From Sphingomonas prati (GTDB lineage Bacteria > Pseudomonadota > Alphaproteobacteria > Sphingomonadales > Sphingomonadaceae), in contig NZ_BMJP01000001.1 of NCBI RefSeq assembly GCF_014643515.1, positions 1,550,001 to 1,614,000 on the forward strand: a stretch of 64,000 nt of DNA. Reading direction: 5' to 3'. The notes beneath the pieces were generated by a model. The model searched no databases and had not been told where the DNA came from. It saw only the letters and a list, made by a program, of their open reading frames with translations. Of the stretch, positions 34,054 to 43,300 are shown one piece after another (the stretch's first letter is position 1; the number at the start of each line of letters is the position of its first letter). Both the position numbers and the translations under genes were made by a program.

Positions 34054-34977
34054 TCAATCGTAGATCGGACGAAGTTCCTTATCCAGGTGGTAGCGCGTCA
34101 GCGCCATCGAGGCGAGCATGTCCGGCGAACCGTCATATTCGATCGACATCCAGCCCTTGAACTCATGCTTCTTCAGCAGGCGATACAGGCCCTGCAGGTC
34201 GAGTTCGCCAAGCCCCGGCTCCCAGAACCAGCGCGTGCCATCATCCGTAATCTCGGGGTCGCGCGAATAACGGACGCTGTCGGGCTGGTTCGCCGAGGCC
34301 GTGTCCTTCAGGTGGAACGTGCTGATCCGGTCGTGATAGTCTTCGTAGAACGTCAGGATGTCCTCGCCCAGGATCGCGATCTGCGCGGTGTCGAGGCAAT
34401 AGTGCACGTACCGCGGATCGGTGGACTCGATCAGCTCGCGGTGATTGGGCAGGTTGATCGCGCAGAAGAACTCGTTGTGCAGCCCGATCTTCACCCCGTG
34501 ATCGGTAGCGTATTGGCCGATCTCGTTCATCACCTTGGCGCATTGCTGCACCTCTTCACGGCTGAGCGGGCCCGCGCCGCAGTAGTTCTGCGTCGGACAG
34601 GTGTTCATGTAACTGCCGCCGAACTTGACGATCGTGTCCACCGCCTCGCGACCCGAACGGATCGCCTCGTCGTAATGATCGGCGGCGTGCGAGGCGTGCG
34701 CCCCGTGGAACATGCCGATCACCTCGACCCCGCGATCCTTCGCGAATGCGGAGAAATTCTCGGGCGATCCGAACAGCGGCAGGATATCGGCCAGATCCCA
34801 GGGCGCGATCTCGATCCCGTCGAAGCCGAGCGCCGACTGATATTTCAGGATCGTATCCCAGTCGGAATAATAGGCGGTGTTCGTCTTGTCCTCGTAATAG
34901 AAATCGCGGAAGTTATCGATCGCGCGATACGGGATCGTCTTCCAGTGGGACATGTTGGCGTAGCGGATGTTGGGCAT
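34054..34977 (-). CDS. TIM-barrel sugar phosphate isomerase/epimerase family protein
   Basis: A 307-residue barrel. Likely metal ligands lie in IGLHNEFFC, VHYCLDTAQI, STFHLKDTA and MSIEYDG. The real start is ATG at 34977 with GGAG six bases upstream; the frame is open beyond it but lacks family character. It is the last of three isomerase-like genes on this strand. It is related in fold to the deglycosidase alpha subunit but has no DUF6379 neighbour. It may convert the 3-keto or rearranged sugar released from the glycoside. Confidence 0.85.
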   Translation of the reverse strand: MPNIRYANMSHWKTIPYRAIDNFRDFYYEDKTNTAYYSDWDTILKYQSALGFDGIEIAPWDLADILPLFGSPENFSAFAKDRGVEVIGMFHGAHASHAADHYDEAIRSGREAVDTIVKFGGSYMNTCPTQNYCGAGPLSREEVQQCAKVMNEIGQYATDHGVKIGLHNEFFCAINLPNHRELIESTDPRYVHYCLDTAQIAILGEDILTFYEDYHDRISTFHLKDTASANQPDSVRYSRDPEITDDGTRWFWEPGLGELDLQGLYRLLKKHEFKGWMSIEYDGSPDMLASMALTRYHLDKELRPIYD

Positions 34978-34994
34978 CGGGGGCTCCGTCCGGA

Positions 34995-35951
34995 TCAGTT
35001 CGGCAATTGGTTGAGGAAGGCGCGGGTGCGCAGCAGGGCCCGGAAGGGATCGCGCGTCTGGCGCGCGCTGCAGATGATCGGCCCCTGATAACCTAGGCGA
35101 TCGAGCAACCCGACGATCGCGGGCAGGTCGACCGAACCGGTGCCCGGATCGCGGAACACCTGCGTCGCGCGGTGCGCGGGAAATTCCGGGTTCGGGCTCT
35201 TCCAGGTTTCGCCCGCATCGACGAAATCCGTGTCGGTCAGGTGTACGCAACCGATCCGGCCCTGCTGCGCCGAAATGAACGCAGCCGGAGCGATCCCGGC
35301 GATCGTCAGGCTCGCCGTGTCGACGTCCAGCTTCACACCGTCGGGCAGCGCATCGATCAGCGGCAGGATCTGCTCGCCGCGGAACAGGCTCCAATACTCG
35401 TTGCGCAGCACGAGGGTGACACCCGCCGCCGCCGCCTTGTCCGCAAGGCCGCGCAGCAGTTCGGTCGCCCGCTCGGTAAAGCTCGCGCGCTTCGCCTCCA
35501 GATCGGGATGATAGTGCGCCGCGCGCCCGTAATAAGGCGACGGGCTGATCGCGAAATAGTCGGCGCCCAGATCGGCGGCGTGCGACAGCGCCTCGCCGGC
35601 GAAATGCCCCGACGCGCCGAAAAAGAAGTCTAGATTGGCGTTGCGCATGAACAGGTTGGGATCGAACGTCACGCCCGTCACCGTGTCGATGCCCCGCTCC
35701 GCAAGCATCGCCCGGTACTTGGCAGCCGACTCATACTTGGTCTGGATCGAGTAGCGGTTCATCGGCACGCCGCTGCGCCCGCCAAACTGCCAGACCGGCT
35801 CATAGGGGATCTCGATCGAACGAAATCCGCTCGCCCGGAGCAAGGGATAGAGCTCTTCCCAGAAATATTTGCTCTCGAACCTGTTGCGGTTCGGTTCCTG
35901 ATTGTGGCGGTTGATCAGGTCGAGGCTGATCGCAATTCGATCGCTATTCAT
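34995..35951 (-). CDS. TIM-barrel isomerase-like protein
   Basis: A 318-residue protein of the xylose-isomerase-like fold. Strands and probable ligand positions are VTLVLRNEYW (Glu), GVKLDVDTAS (Asp) and GCVHLTDTDF (His). The fourth position appears as PIICSARQTRD, where other members have glutamate, so metal binding may be altered. ATG at 35951 is preferred to GTG at 35954. It ends 17 bases before the isomerase gene at 34977, in the same operon. The substrate is unknown. Confidence 0.78.
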   Translation of the reverse strand: MNSDRIAISLDLINRHNQEPNRNRFESKYFWEELYPLLRASGFRSIEIPYEPVWQFGGRSGVPMNRYSIQTKYESAAKYRAMLAERGIDTVTGVTFDPNLFMRNANLDFFFGASGHFAGEALSHAADLGADYFAISPSPYYGRAAHYHPDLEAKRASFTERATELLRGLADKAAAAGVTLVLRNEYWSLFRGEQILPLIDALPDGVKLDVDTASLTIAGIAPAAFISAQQGRIGCVHLTDTDFVDAGETWKSPNPEFPAHRATQVFRDPGTGSVDLPAIVGLLDRLGYQGPIICSARQTRDPFRALLRTRAFLNQLPN

Positions 35952-36017
35952 CACGCAATCCGTTCGTTGGGGGACGCTGTCGTCGACGGCGGTTGAGGGC
36001 TGGTTGGCAGCCCCGTG

Positions 36018-36791
36018 TCAGTCGGCGAGCATCCGCTGCGACTGGGCGAACGACTCGTCCATCGGCATCGTCGGAAAATACTCCAGGCCGATGGCGCCCG
36101 AATAGCCGAGTTCACGCAGGCTGCGCGTGACCTTGCCCCAATCGAGGCTGCCGGTGCCGGGCTCGTTGCGGTCGGGCATGTCGGCGACCTGGACATGGGC
36201 GACCAGGTGGATGCGGCCCGCCAGCACCTCGACCATGTCCTCGCCCATCACGGCGCTGTGCCACACATCGTAGAGCAGCCGCAGGTTCGGGCTGCCCACC
36301 GCCTCGACCAGATCGAGGCCGAGCGTGGTGCTGACCAGATACATGGTCGCGAACAGCTGGGTATTGAGCGGTTCGAGGAGCAGCATGACGCCCGCCGCCT
36401 CGGCCGCGTCGGCGGCCGCACGCAGGGCAGTGACGGCGTTGGCGAAATGCTCGTCCTCGCTCATGCCATCAACGCGAAAGCCCGAGGCGACGATCAGGCT
36501 CGGCTTGCCGAGGACCGCGGTCGCAGCGATCGTGTCGCGCACCGCGGTGATCATCTCCTCGCGCTGCGCCGGATCGACGATCGAACGACGCGGGTCGACG
36601 CACAGGCTGGTCAGTCGCATGCCCGTTTCGGCAAGCGCGGCGGCCAGCGCATCGATCGGCTTGTCGCGCCAAAGATGAAATTCAGCCAGTTCGAAACCGG
36701 CCGCCTTGGCCGCGCGCAGACGCGCATCAAGCTCGCCGGCGTCGGCAAACTGCCATTCGATACAGGAGGATAGTGTATAAGCCGCAGACAT
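36018..36791 (-). CDS. Hydroxypyruvate isomerase-like TIM-barrel protein
   Basis: A 257-residue barrel: LSSCIEWQFADAGELDARLRAAKAAGF at the N-terminus, LLLEPLNTQ (Glu), LLYDVWHS (Asp/His), HVQVADMPDRNEPGTGSLDW and IGLEYFPT (Glu). The HVQVADxPxRxEPGTG run is typical of the Hyi group and of ketose epimerases. AAGGGA five bases before ATG 36791 sets the start. It heads the three-gene isomerase operon. No island operator is found in front of it, so it may be expressed separately from the regulon. Confidence 0.87.
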   Translation of the reverse strand: MSAAYTLSSCIEWQFADAGELDARLRAAKAAGFELAEFHLWRDKPIDALAAALAETGMRLTSLCVDPRRSIVDPAQREEMITAVRDTIAATAVLGKPSLIVASGFRVDGMSEDEHFANAVTALRAAADAAEAAGVMLLLEPLNTQLFATMYLVSTTLGLDLVEAVGSPNLRLLYDVWHSAVMGEDMVEVLAGRIHLVAHVQVADMPDRNEPGTGSLDWGKVTRSLRELGYSGAIGLEYFPTMPMDESFAQSQRMLAD

Positions 36792-37107
36792 AGGATCCCT
36801 TCCCATTCTACGGCCCCGTGGTGCTGCGCACTCGTATGCCTGGCGGATCCGCTGTCCCGCTATTTTGTCCCCCTTCGCTACAGCGCCGTGTCGCAGGAAT
36901 CAACTGCCAGCCACTCATCCCGACGAAATCAGCATCGAACATCAACGAAGGCCGCCGCCCGGTTCGTGCGCCGCAGCGACAACCGCACGTCTACTGTGCC
37001 ATTATCGAACAGACGATGCGTCCGATGCCACTGAACATGGTAGTCACCATGGTCAGCCGACGCTCTCAACGACTTGCAGCCATCACTGGCCGGATTTTCC
37101 AATGATT
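36792..37107. other. Intergenic region between island and tRNA-Gln
   Basis: About 315 bases. Near the isomerase start, a CATTCTACGG segment holds one half of the island operator but no partner arm. On the minus strand, immediately past the tRNA 3' end, an open frame reads WHRTHRLFDNGTVDVRLSLRR and ends at 36929. It could be a remnant of a gene once following the tRNA, but I cannot assign it. Confidence 0.3.
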
Positions 37108-37182
37108 TGGCTGGGGCGGCAGGGTTCGAACCTGCGCATGGCGGCATCAAAAGCCGCTGCCTTACCACTTGGCGACGCCCCA
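37108..37182 (-). tRNA. tRNA-Gln (anticodon TTG)
   Basis: On the minus strand a 75-base cloverleaf including encoded CCA. The acceptor stem is TGGGGCG/CGCCCCA, the anticodon loop CTTTTGATG has anticodon TTG, and the T-arm is GCAGG-TTCGAAC-CCTGC. Discriminator G and CCA follow at 37111-37108. The island lies on the 3' side of the gene, the usual insertion side for integrating elements. No integrase or second copy of the tRNA 3' end is visible in the window. Confidence 0.95.
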
Positions 37183-37234
37183 ACGTGCCGCGCCTTATAC
37201 TCGCGCGCGGCGGGGAGGGAAGAGGCAGCCCGCC

Positions 37235-38326
37235 TCACAACAGTTTTTCGACCCAGCCATGCCGGTCGGGGGCCAACCCGCGCTGGATATCGACCAGTGC
37301 GGTGCGCAGCTTCAGCGTCAGCTCGCCCGGCGTCGCGCCGTCGCCGACGCGGAAGTCGCCGTCCGCACCGCGCACCGTGCCGATCGGCGTCACCACCGCG
37401 GCGGTACCGCACGCGAAGGCCTCGCGCAGCCGTCCGCTGGTCGCATCCGCGCGCCACTGGTCGATCGCATAGCGTTCCTCGCGCACCGTGATCCCCATGT
37501 CGCGCGCCAGCGTTAGGATCGAATCGCGCGTGATGCCGGGCAGGATCGTGCCCCGCAGCGGCGGCGTGATCATCGATCCGTCGTCGAACACGAAGAACAG
37601 GTTCATGCCCCCCAGTTCCTCGACCCAGCGGCGCTCCACCGCGTCCAGGAACACCACCTGGTCGCACCCGTGGCGGATCGCCTCCGACTGCGCGAGCAGG
37701 CTGGCGGCATAATTGCCGCCGCACTTGGCAGACCCCGTCCCGCCCGGCGCCGCGCGCGTATAATCCGCCGACACCCACAACGACACGGTCGGCGTGCCCG
37801 ACTTGAAATACGCGCCCACCGCCGAGCCGATCACCATGTAGAGATATTCCGACGACGGCTTCACGCCCAGGAACACCTCGCTCGCGAACATGAACGGCCG
37901 CAGGTACAGCGCGCCGCCCTCCTGCCCCGGGATCCAGTCGCGGTCCGCGGCCACCAGCTGCCGCACCGATTCCAGGAACAGCGGCTCGGGCAGCGGCGGC
38001 ATCGCCATCCGCTCGGCCGACCGCGCGAACCGCGCGGCATTGGCGTCGGCACGGAACAGCGCGGCCCCGCCGTCCTCCGTGCGGTACGCCTTCATCCCCT
38101 CGAAGATTTCCTGCGCATAATGCAGCACGGACGACGCCGGATCCATCTGGATCGGCGCGCGCGCCTGCACCCGCGCATCGTGCCAGCCCATGCCTTCCTT
38201 GTAGTTGATCACCACCATATGGTCGGTGAACACCCGCCCGAACCCCGGATCGACCAGCATCCCCGCGCGGGTCCCGGCGTCGACCGGGGTGGCATGCGGT
38301 TCGATGCGGAAAGTCGGCTCGGTCAT
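37235..38326 (-). CDS. ilvE: Branched-chain amino acid aminotransferase
   Basis: A 363-residue class IV PLP aminotransferase. YAQEIFEGMKAYR, LRPFMFASE, KCGGNYAASLLAQ and CDQVVFLDAVERRWVEELGGMN include the PLP-binding lysine (KCGGNY, after GTGSA) and the EELGGMN motif near the 2-oxoglutarate pocket. It transfers the amino group in the last step of leucine, isoleucine and valine synthesis. ATG at 38326 has AGGAG five bases upstream. It is divergent from a MarR gene, which may control it. Confidence 0.95.
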   Translation of the reverse strand: MTEPTFRIEPHATPVDAGTRAGMLVDPGFGRVFTDHMVVINYKEGMGWHDARVQARAPIQMDPASSVLHYAQEIFEGMKAYRTEDGGAALFRADANAARFARSAERMAMPPLPEPLFLESVRQLVAADRDWIPGQEGGALYLRPFMFASEVFLGVKPSSEYLYMVIGSAVGAYFKSGTPTVSLWVSADYTRAAPGGTGSAKCGGNYAASLLAQSEAIRHGCDQVVFLDAVERRWVEELGGMNLFFVFDDGSMITPPLRGTILPGITRDSILTLARDMGITVREERYAIDQWRADATSGRLREAFACGTAAVVTPIGTVRGADGDFRVGDGATPGELTLKLRTALVDIQRGLAPDRHGWVEKLL

Positions 38327-38416
38327 CACGGCTCCTCGGGGCGGCCAGTCGGTTTGGTACCGACGAACAGGCTTGCCGGTTGCGTCCGGTTAGGCTGCCT
38401 GCCAGATGGAATCAAC

Positions 38417-38905
38417 ATGCCAGCCGCCCCCGCCTCCCCGCTGTTCCTGCGCGAAGCCGAGATCCGGCGCGGCCTCGAACTCGTCCATTTCGCACAGGCG
38501 CAGCTGTATCGCGGCATGGACGATCTGCTCGGCCCCCGCGGGCTCGGCCGCGCGCACCAGCGCGTGCTCTACTTCACCGCACGCCAGCCGGGCCTGAGCG
38601 TCAGCGCGCTGCTCCGCCTGCTCGGCATCACGAAACAGTCGCTCGGCCGCGTGCTGACCGATCTTACCACCGGCGGCTTCGTCGAAACGCGGACGGGCAC
38701 CAGCGACCGGCGGCAGAGGCTGCTCCACCTCACCCCCGCCGGCGCCGCGCTGGAGGCCGAACTGTTCGCGCTGCTCCGCGCCCGCCTGAGCCGTGCCTAC
38801 AGCGATGCCGGGCCGGGCGCAGTCGCCGGTTTCTGGGCGGTGCTCGAATCGCTGATCCCGGCCGCGGACCGTCCGCGCATTGCCGGCCTCGGCGCGGGGA
38901 AATGA
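38417..38905 (+). CDS. MarR-family transcriptional regulator
   Basis: A 162-residue winged-helix regulator. The DNA-binding region is LSVSALLRLLGITKQSLGRVLTDL, followed by the wing TRTGTSDRRQRLLHLTPAG with the conserved DxR. ATG at 38417 is the first codon before family similarity. It is divergent from ilvE across some 90 bases and overlaps the thioesterase start (ATGA), so it could regulate both. Confidence 0.9.
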   Translation: MPAAPASPLFLREAEIRRGLELVHFAQAQLYRGMDDLLGPRGLGRAHQRVLYFTARQPGLSVSALLRLLGITKQSLGRVLTDLTTGGFVETRTGTSDRRQRLLHLTPAGAALEAELFALLRARLSRAYSDAGPGAVAGFWAVLESLIPAADRPRIAGLGAGK

Positions 38906-39303
38906 CCATGCCGACGCGCTTCACCCAGGCGATCACCGCCGCGACCGACGACATCGACGAGCTCGGCCACGTCAACAATGCGGTCTGGGTCCGCTGGATC
39001 CAGGACGTTGCCACCGCGCACTGGTATGCGGTCGCCGCACCCGGCCATCACGACGCTTACATCTGGCTGATCGTCCGCCACGAAATCGACTATCTCCGCG
39101 CACTGAAGGCCGGCGAGACCGTCACCGCCGCCACCTGGGTCGCCGACGCGCCGCGCGGCGCGAAGTTCGACCGCCTGATGGAATTCACCGGCCCCGACGG
39201 CCGCCTCCACGTCCGCGCCCGCACCACCTGGGCCATCCTGGACCGCACCACCGGCCGCCCGCTGCGCGTGCCGACCGAGGTGATCGCACCGTTTCTGGCG
39301 TGA
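38902..39303 (+). CDS. Acyl-CoA thioesterase, 4HBT hot-dog fold
   Basis: A 133-residue single hot-dog domain. DIDELGHVNNAVWVRWIQDVA carries the Asp-x-x-Gly-His-Val-Asn-Asn active-site motif of 4-hydroxybenzoyl-CoA thioesterase/YbgC-like enzymes, and EIDYLRALKAGETV is the second family segment. It hydrolyses acyl-CoA or acyl-ACP thioesters in the cytoplasm. Start codon overlaps the MarR stop. Confidence 0.9.
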   Translation: MTMPTRFTQAITAATDDIDELGHVNNAVWVRWIQDVATAHWYAVAAPGHHDAYIWLIVRHEIDYLRALKAGETVTAATWVADAPRGAKFDRLMEFTGPDGRLHVRARTTWAILDRTTGRPLRVPTEVIAPFLA

Positions 39304-39331
39304 TGCGGCAAGACCGGCCCTCACTCCAAAA

Positions 39332-39430
39332 TCCGTTCGGTTCGAGCCTGTCGAGAACGCCCCCTTAGTCCCGCCCATCCCGAGCGAAGTGGGGGGACCC
39401 TTCGAGCGAAGCCGAGAAGCCAACAGCACC
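39332..39430. repeat. Composite intergenic repeat
   Basis: The element combines GTTCGAGCCTGTCGAGAAC (39339-39357) with a second unit (CCCATCCCGAGCGAAG, then CCTTCGAGCGAAGCCGAGAA). The same two units recur at 60280-60590, and the first also at 40237-40257. They sit between genes and are self-complementary, so they resemble REP/BIME-type dispersed repeats. Confidence 0.8.
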
Positions 39431-39464
39431 GCAAAACCGACGCTGAAGAAAAGTCCCCCAACCC

Positions 39465-40139
39465 TCAAACCGCCCGCCGCAAAACCTCCAGCACCGCGCG
39501 CAAAGCCGCCGGATCCGACGTAAAGCCGATATGCCGGCAATCCACCGCGATCGCCGCATCGGCCTCCCCCGCCAGCCCGCGCGACGCCGCCGGCGCCACG
39601 ATCCCGTCGCGCGCGGACCACAAGGCAAAGGTCGGCACCGGCGGCTTCTCCGCCAGCACCGCCGCGATCGGCAGCTGGTCCACTGCATGCCCGGTCACCC
39701 GCTCGTACATCCGCCAGGCATGGTTCGCCCGGATATCACCGGAAAACGGCGACCCCAACGTCACCACCCGCTCCACGCGCTCGGGCACCCGCTTGGCGAT
39801 CTCGCGCGCATACAGCCCGCCTAGGCTCCACCCAACGATCGCCGCCGGTCGCTCCCGCGTCACCGCCTCCAACCGCTTGAGCATCCGGTCGAGCAGCGCC
39901 TGGCTGATCCCGCGATTGCGCCCCTGCCCCCAGCCATGCGGAACATAGCCCGCCGCCCCCAGCATCCGGCGCAGCGTGACCGTCGTCCTATCGTCCGCCA
40001 AAAACCCCGGCAGCACCAGGACCGGCCGCCCGTCCCCCGGATAGGCCCGCGCCAGTCGGCGCCAAGCCACCCGCCCCCGCGCCCACGCCCAGGGCGCACT
40101 GAGTTCTGCAATCATGGCACGGGTAGACGGAGCACGCAT
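39465..40139 (-). CDS. Alpha/beta hydrolase (lipase/esterase-like)
   Basis: A 224-residue protein. VLVLPGFLADDRTTVTLRRML, VGWSLGGLYAREIAKR (nucleophile serine in GWSLGG), TLGSPFSGD and the histidine in CRHIGF follow alpha/beta hydrolase order. The SPF-type segment resembles triacylglycerol-lipase/acetyltransferase-like proteins (COG1075). No signal peptide is evident. The gene stands alone between two repeat clusters. Confidence 0.82.
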   Translation of the reverse strand: MRAPSTRAMIAELSAPWAWARGRVAWRRLARAYPGDGRPVLVLPGFLADDRTTVTLRRMLGAAGYVPHGWGQGRNRGISQALLDRMLKRLEAVTRERPAAIVGWSLGGLYAREIAKRVPERVERVVTLGSPFSGDIRANHAWRMYERVTGHAVDQLPIAAVLAEKPPVPTFALWSARDGIVAPAASRGLAGEADAAIAVDCRHIGFTSDPAALRAVLEVLRRAV

Positions 40140-40236
40140 CGCCGCGCCCTAAGCGATCACGAAGCGCAGCGAAAGTGTTGTGGGCGTTAGATTTCGGGTC
40201 AATCGGGACAGTGAAGCGCCATCACACCACCCGTCT

Positions 40237-40353
40237 GGTTCGAGCCTGTCGAGAACCGCGCGCCCACCGGCCACGCGTCCCTACCCCCCCCCCCCGCTTG
40301 GTTCAAGCCTGTCGAGGACTCGCGCAGTCCTCGACAGGCTCGAACCAAGCGGG
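40237..40353. repeat. Repeat cluster with poly-C tract and long hairpin
   Basis: One GTTCGAGCCTGTCGAGAAC-like unit (40237-40257) is followed by 12 consecutive cytosines (40284-40295). Overlapping the end of that tract is a 28-bp inverted repeat (40293-40320 with 40326-40353) with one mismatch and a 5-base loop, made of two inverted copies of the same unit. It ends 13 bases before the dnaE2 stop codon and may act as its terminator. Confidence 0.82.
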
Positions 40354-40366
40354 AGAGGCAAACCCC

Positions 40367-43300
40367 CTACCGGAAATCCCTAGTCTGCACCCGGATCACC
40401 TCCTCAGGATCCGCCCCGTCGCGGAACGGCCGGTGATAGTCGCGCCGCCCCTTCGGTGCCCAACCGGCATCGCCGCGGTCGGGCGCGCCCGGATGCGTCG
40501 CGCCGTCGCCCGGCCCCGGCTTGTGCGGAAACGCCATCTCGCCCACCGATCGCAGTTCGTCGGTATAGTCCATGATCCGGTCGGCGATGACGTGGATCAC
40601 CGTGCCCTCGCGCTGCACGCGCCCGCGGATCCCGATCATCGCGGCGGACAGGACGGTGCGGCGCTGAGCCTCGAACTTGTGCGGCCACAGGATGCCGTTT
40701 GCGATCCCGGTCTCGTCCTCGATCGTCAGGAACAGCACGCCCTTGGCGCTGCCCGGTTTCTGGCGGATCAGGATGATGCCCGCCACCTCCACCGGCGTCC
40801 CGTCACGCACCCGGTCCAGCTCGGCACAGGTCCGCAACCCCCGCCGCGCGAACGATTCGCGCAGGAAACTCAGCGGATGCGCACGCAGCGACAGTTGCAG
40901 CGTGCGATAATCCTCCACCACCTCGCGCCCCTCGCTCATCGCGCGCAGCACGACCGTCGGCTCGCGCCCTTCCTCCCGCGCGTCGGCATGCGCGAACAGC
41001 GGTAGCGGCGCCTCGCCCAGCCCGCGCACCCGCCATAACGCCTGCCGCCGGTCATGCCCCAGCCCCGCAAACGCATCCGCCGCCGCCAGCTTCTCCAGCG
41101 CCGCCACCGGCACACCCGACCGCTTCCACACATCCTCGATCGACACGAACGGCACCTCCCCCCGCGCCGCCACGATCGCCGCCGCATGCTGGTTCGACAG
41201 GCCTGCGACGAGGCGCAAACCCAAACGCAGCGGCGACATACGCTCCCTCCCTTCACCGGGAGGAGGGCCGGGGTGGAGGGTTTTGGCTGGAGAAGCCCGT
41301 TCCTCCGAGCAGGTCAAAAGCCCTCTCCCCTGGGGGAGAGGGTTGGGAGAGGGGGAGGTGGCCTGGGAAGACACTTTCCCGGAGCAAGCCAAAAGCTCTC
41401 CCCCCACCGGGGGGAGGGTTGGGTGGGGGGCGTCACTGGACGCAACGTTTGAAGACGAACACCCCCTGCCAAGCCCCCCACCCCGACCCTCCCCCCGGTG
41501 GGGGGAGGGAGAAGGCCGTTCACCGTCGAGGCGTAGAGTGGGAAAGGCGTCGCCGGAAGCAGCATCTGAACGCGCCCGTCCCAAGCCAAACCCCTCTCCC
41601 CGCAGAGGAGAAGGAGCAGAAGCCACCATAACCGTATCCCACCGGCTCGCATTCACGCACGGCGGCAACACCCGCACCCCATGGTCACGCGCATCCCGCA
41701 CGATCTGCGCCGGCGCATAGAACCCCATCGGCTGCGCATTCAGCAGCGCGCAGCAGAACACGTCCGGATGATGGCACTTCATCCACGACGACGCATAGGC
41801 GATCTTCGCGAAAGACGCCGCATGACTCTCCGGAAAGCCGTAGCTCCCAAACCCCTCGATCTGCCTGAACGTCCGCTCCGCAAAGTCGCGCTCATACCCG
41901 TTCGCCACCATCCCCTCGATCATCTTGTCCTGATACCGCCCCACCCCGCCGGTCGACTTGAACGTGGCCATCCCGCGCCGCAGCCCGTCCGCCTCCGTCG
42001 GTGAAAAGCCCGCCCCCACGATCGCCACCTTCATCGCCTGTTCCTGGAACAGCGGCACGCCGAACGTGCGTTCCAGCACAGCTTTCAGCTCGGGCTTGGG
42101 ATATTCCGGCTGCTCCTTGCCCTCCCGCCGGCGCAGATAGGGGTGCACCATGTCCCCCTGGATCGGCCCCGGCCGCACGATCGCGACCTGGATAACGATG
42201 TCGTAGAACACCTTCGGCTTCAGCCGCGGCAACATGCTCATCTGCGCGCGGCTTTCGATCTGGAACGTGCCCAGCGTGTCCGCGCGCGAGATCATCTCGA
42301 ACGTCTTCTTGCAATCCTCCTGCATCTCCGGCGACGCCAGCGTCATGCGCTTGCCGCGATGCTCCGCCAGCAGATCGAACGCGCGCCGCATGCAGCCGAG
42401 CATCCCCAGCCCCAGGATGTCGACCTTCATGAACCCCAGCGTCTCGATATCCTCCTTCTCCCACTCGATCACCCGCCGATCGACCATCGCCGCCGGCTCG
42501 ATCGGCACCAGATCGTCCAGCCGGTCGCGGGTTAGCACGAACCCGCCGGGATGCTGCGACAGGTGCCGCGGCGTCCCGATCAGCCGCCGCGCCAGTTCCA
42601 GCGTCAACGCGATCCGCGGATTCCCCGCATCCAGATTGAGCGCCTCGACATGCCGCTCCCCCACGCCCTCCGCGGACCACCCCCACACCTGTCCCGCCAG
42701 TGCCGCGGTCAGGTCCTCCGGCAAACCCAGCGCCTTGCCCACCTCGCGCACAGCTCCCCGCGCGCGGAACCGGCTCACCACCGCGGTCAGCGCCGCGTGC
42801 CGGTGGCCATAGGTCTCGTAGATCCACTGGATCACTTCCTCGCGCCGCTCATGTTCGAAATCGACATCGATGTCCGGCGGCTCCGCCCGCTCGCCCGAAA
42901 TGAACCGCTCGAACAGCAGTTCATGCTTCACCGGGTCGATCGAGGTGATGCCCAGCGCATAGCAGATGACCGAATTGGCGGCCGATCCCCGCCCCTGGCA
43001 CAGGATGTCCTGGCTGCGCGCGAACGCAACGATCGAATTGACCGTCAGAAAATAGGGCGCATATTTCAGCTTCCCGACCAGTTTCAGCTCATGATCCGCC
43101 AACTCCCGATACGCCTCCGGCACCCCGCCCGGAAACAGGCGGTCCAGCGCGCTGTCGACCAGGCTCTGCAACGCGGCCTGCGGGTCGCGCCCGCGCATCA
43201 CGATCTCGTCAGGATATTGATAGGTCAGGTCAGTCGGCGAAAAGGTGCAGCGTTCGGCGATCGCCCCGCTAGCGGCGATCGCGTGGGGATAATCGCCGAA

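Noticed and set aside
36929-37183. 84-codon frame running through tRNA-Gln
   Set aside because: Half of it is simply translated tRNA. The rest has no recognisable homology, so I list it only as a possible remnant.
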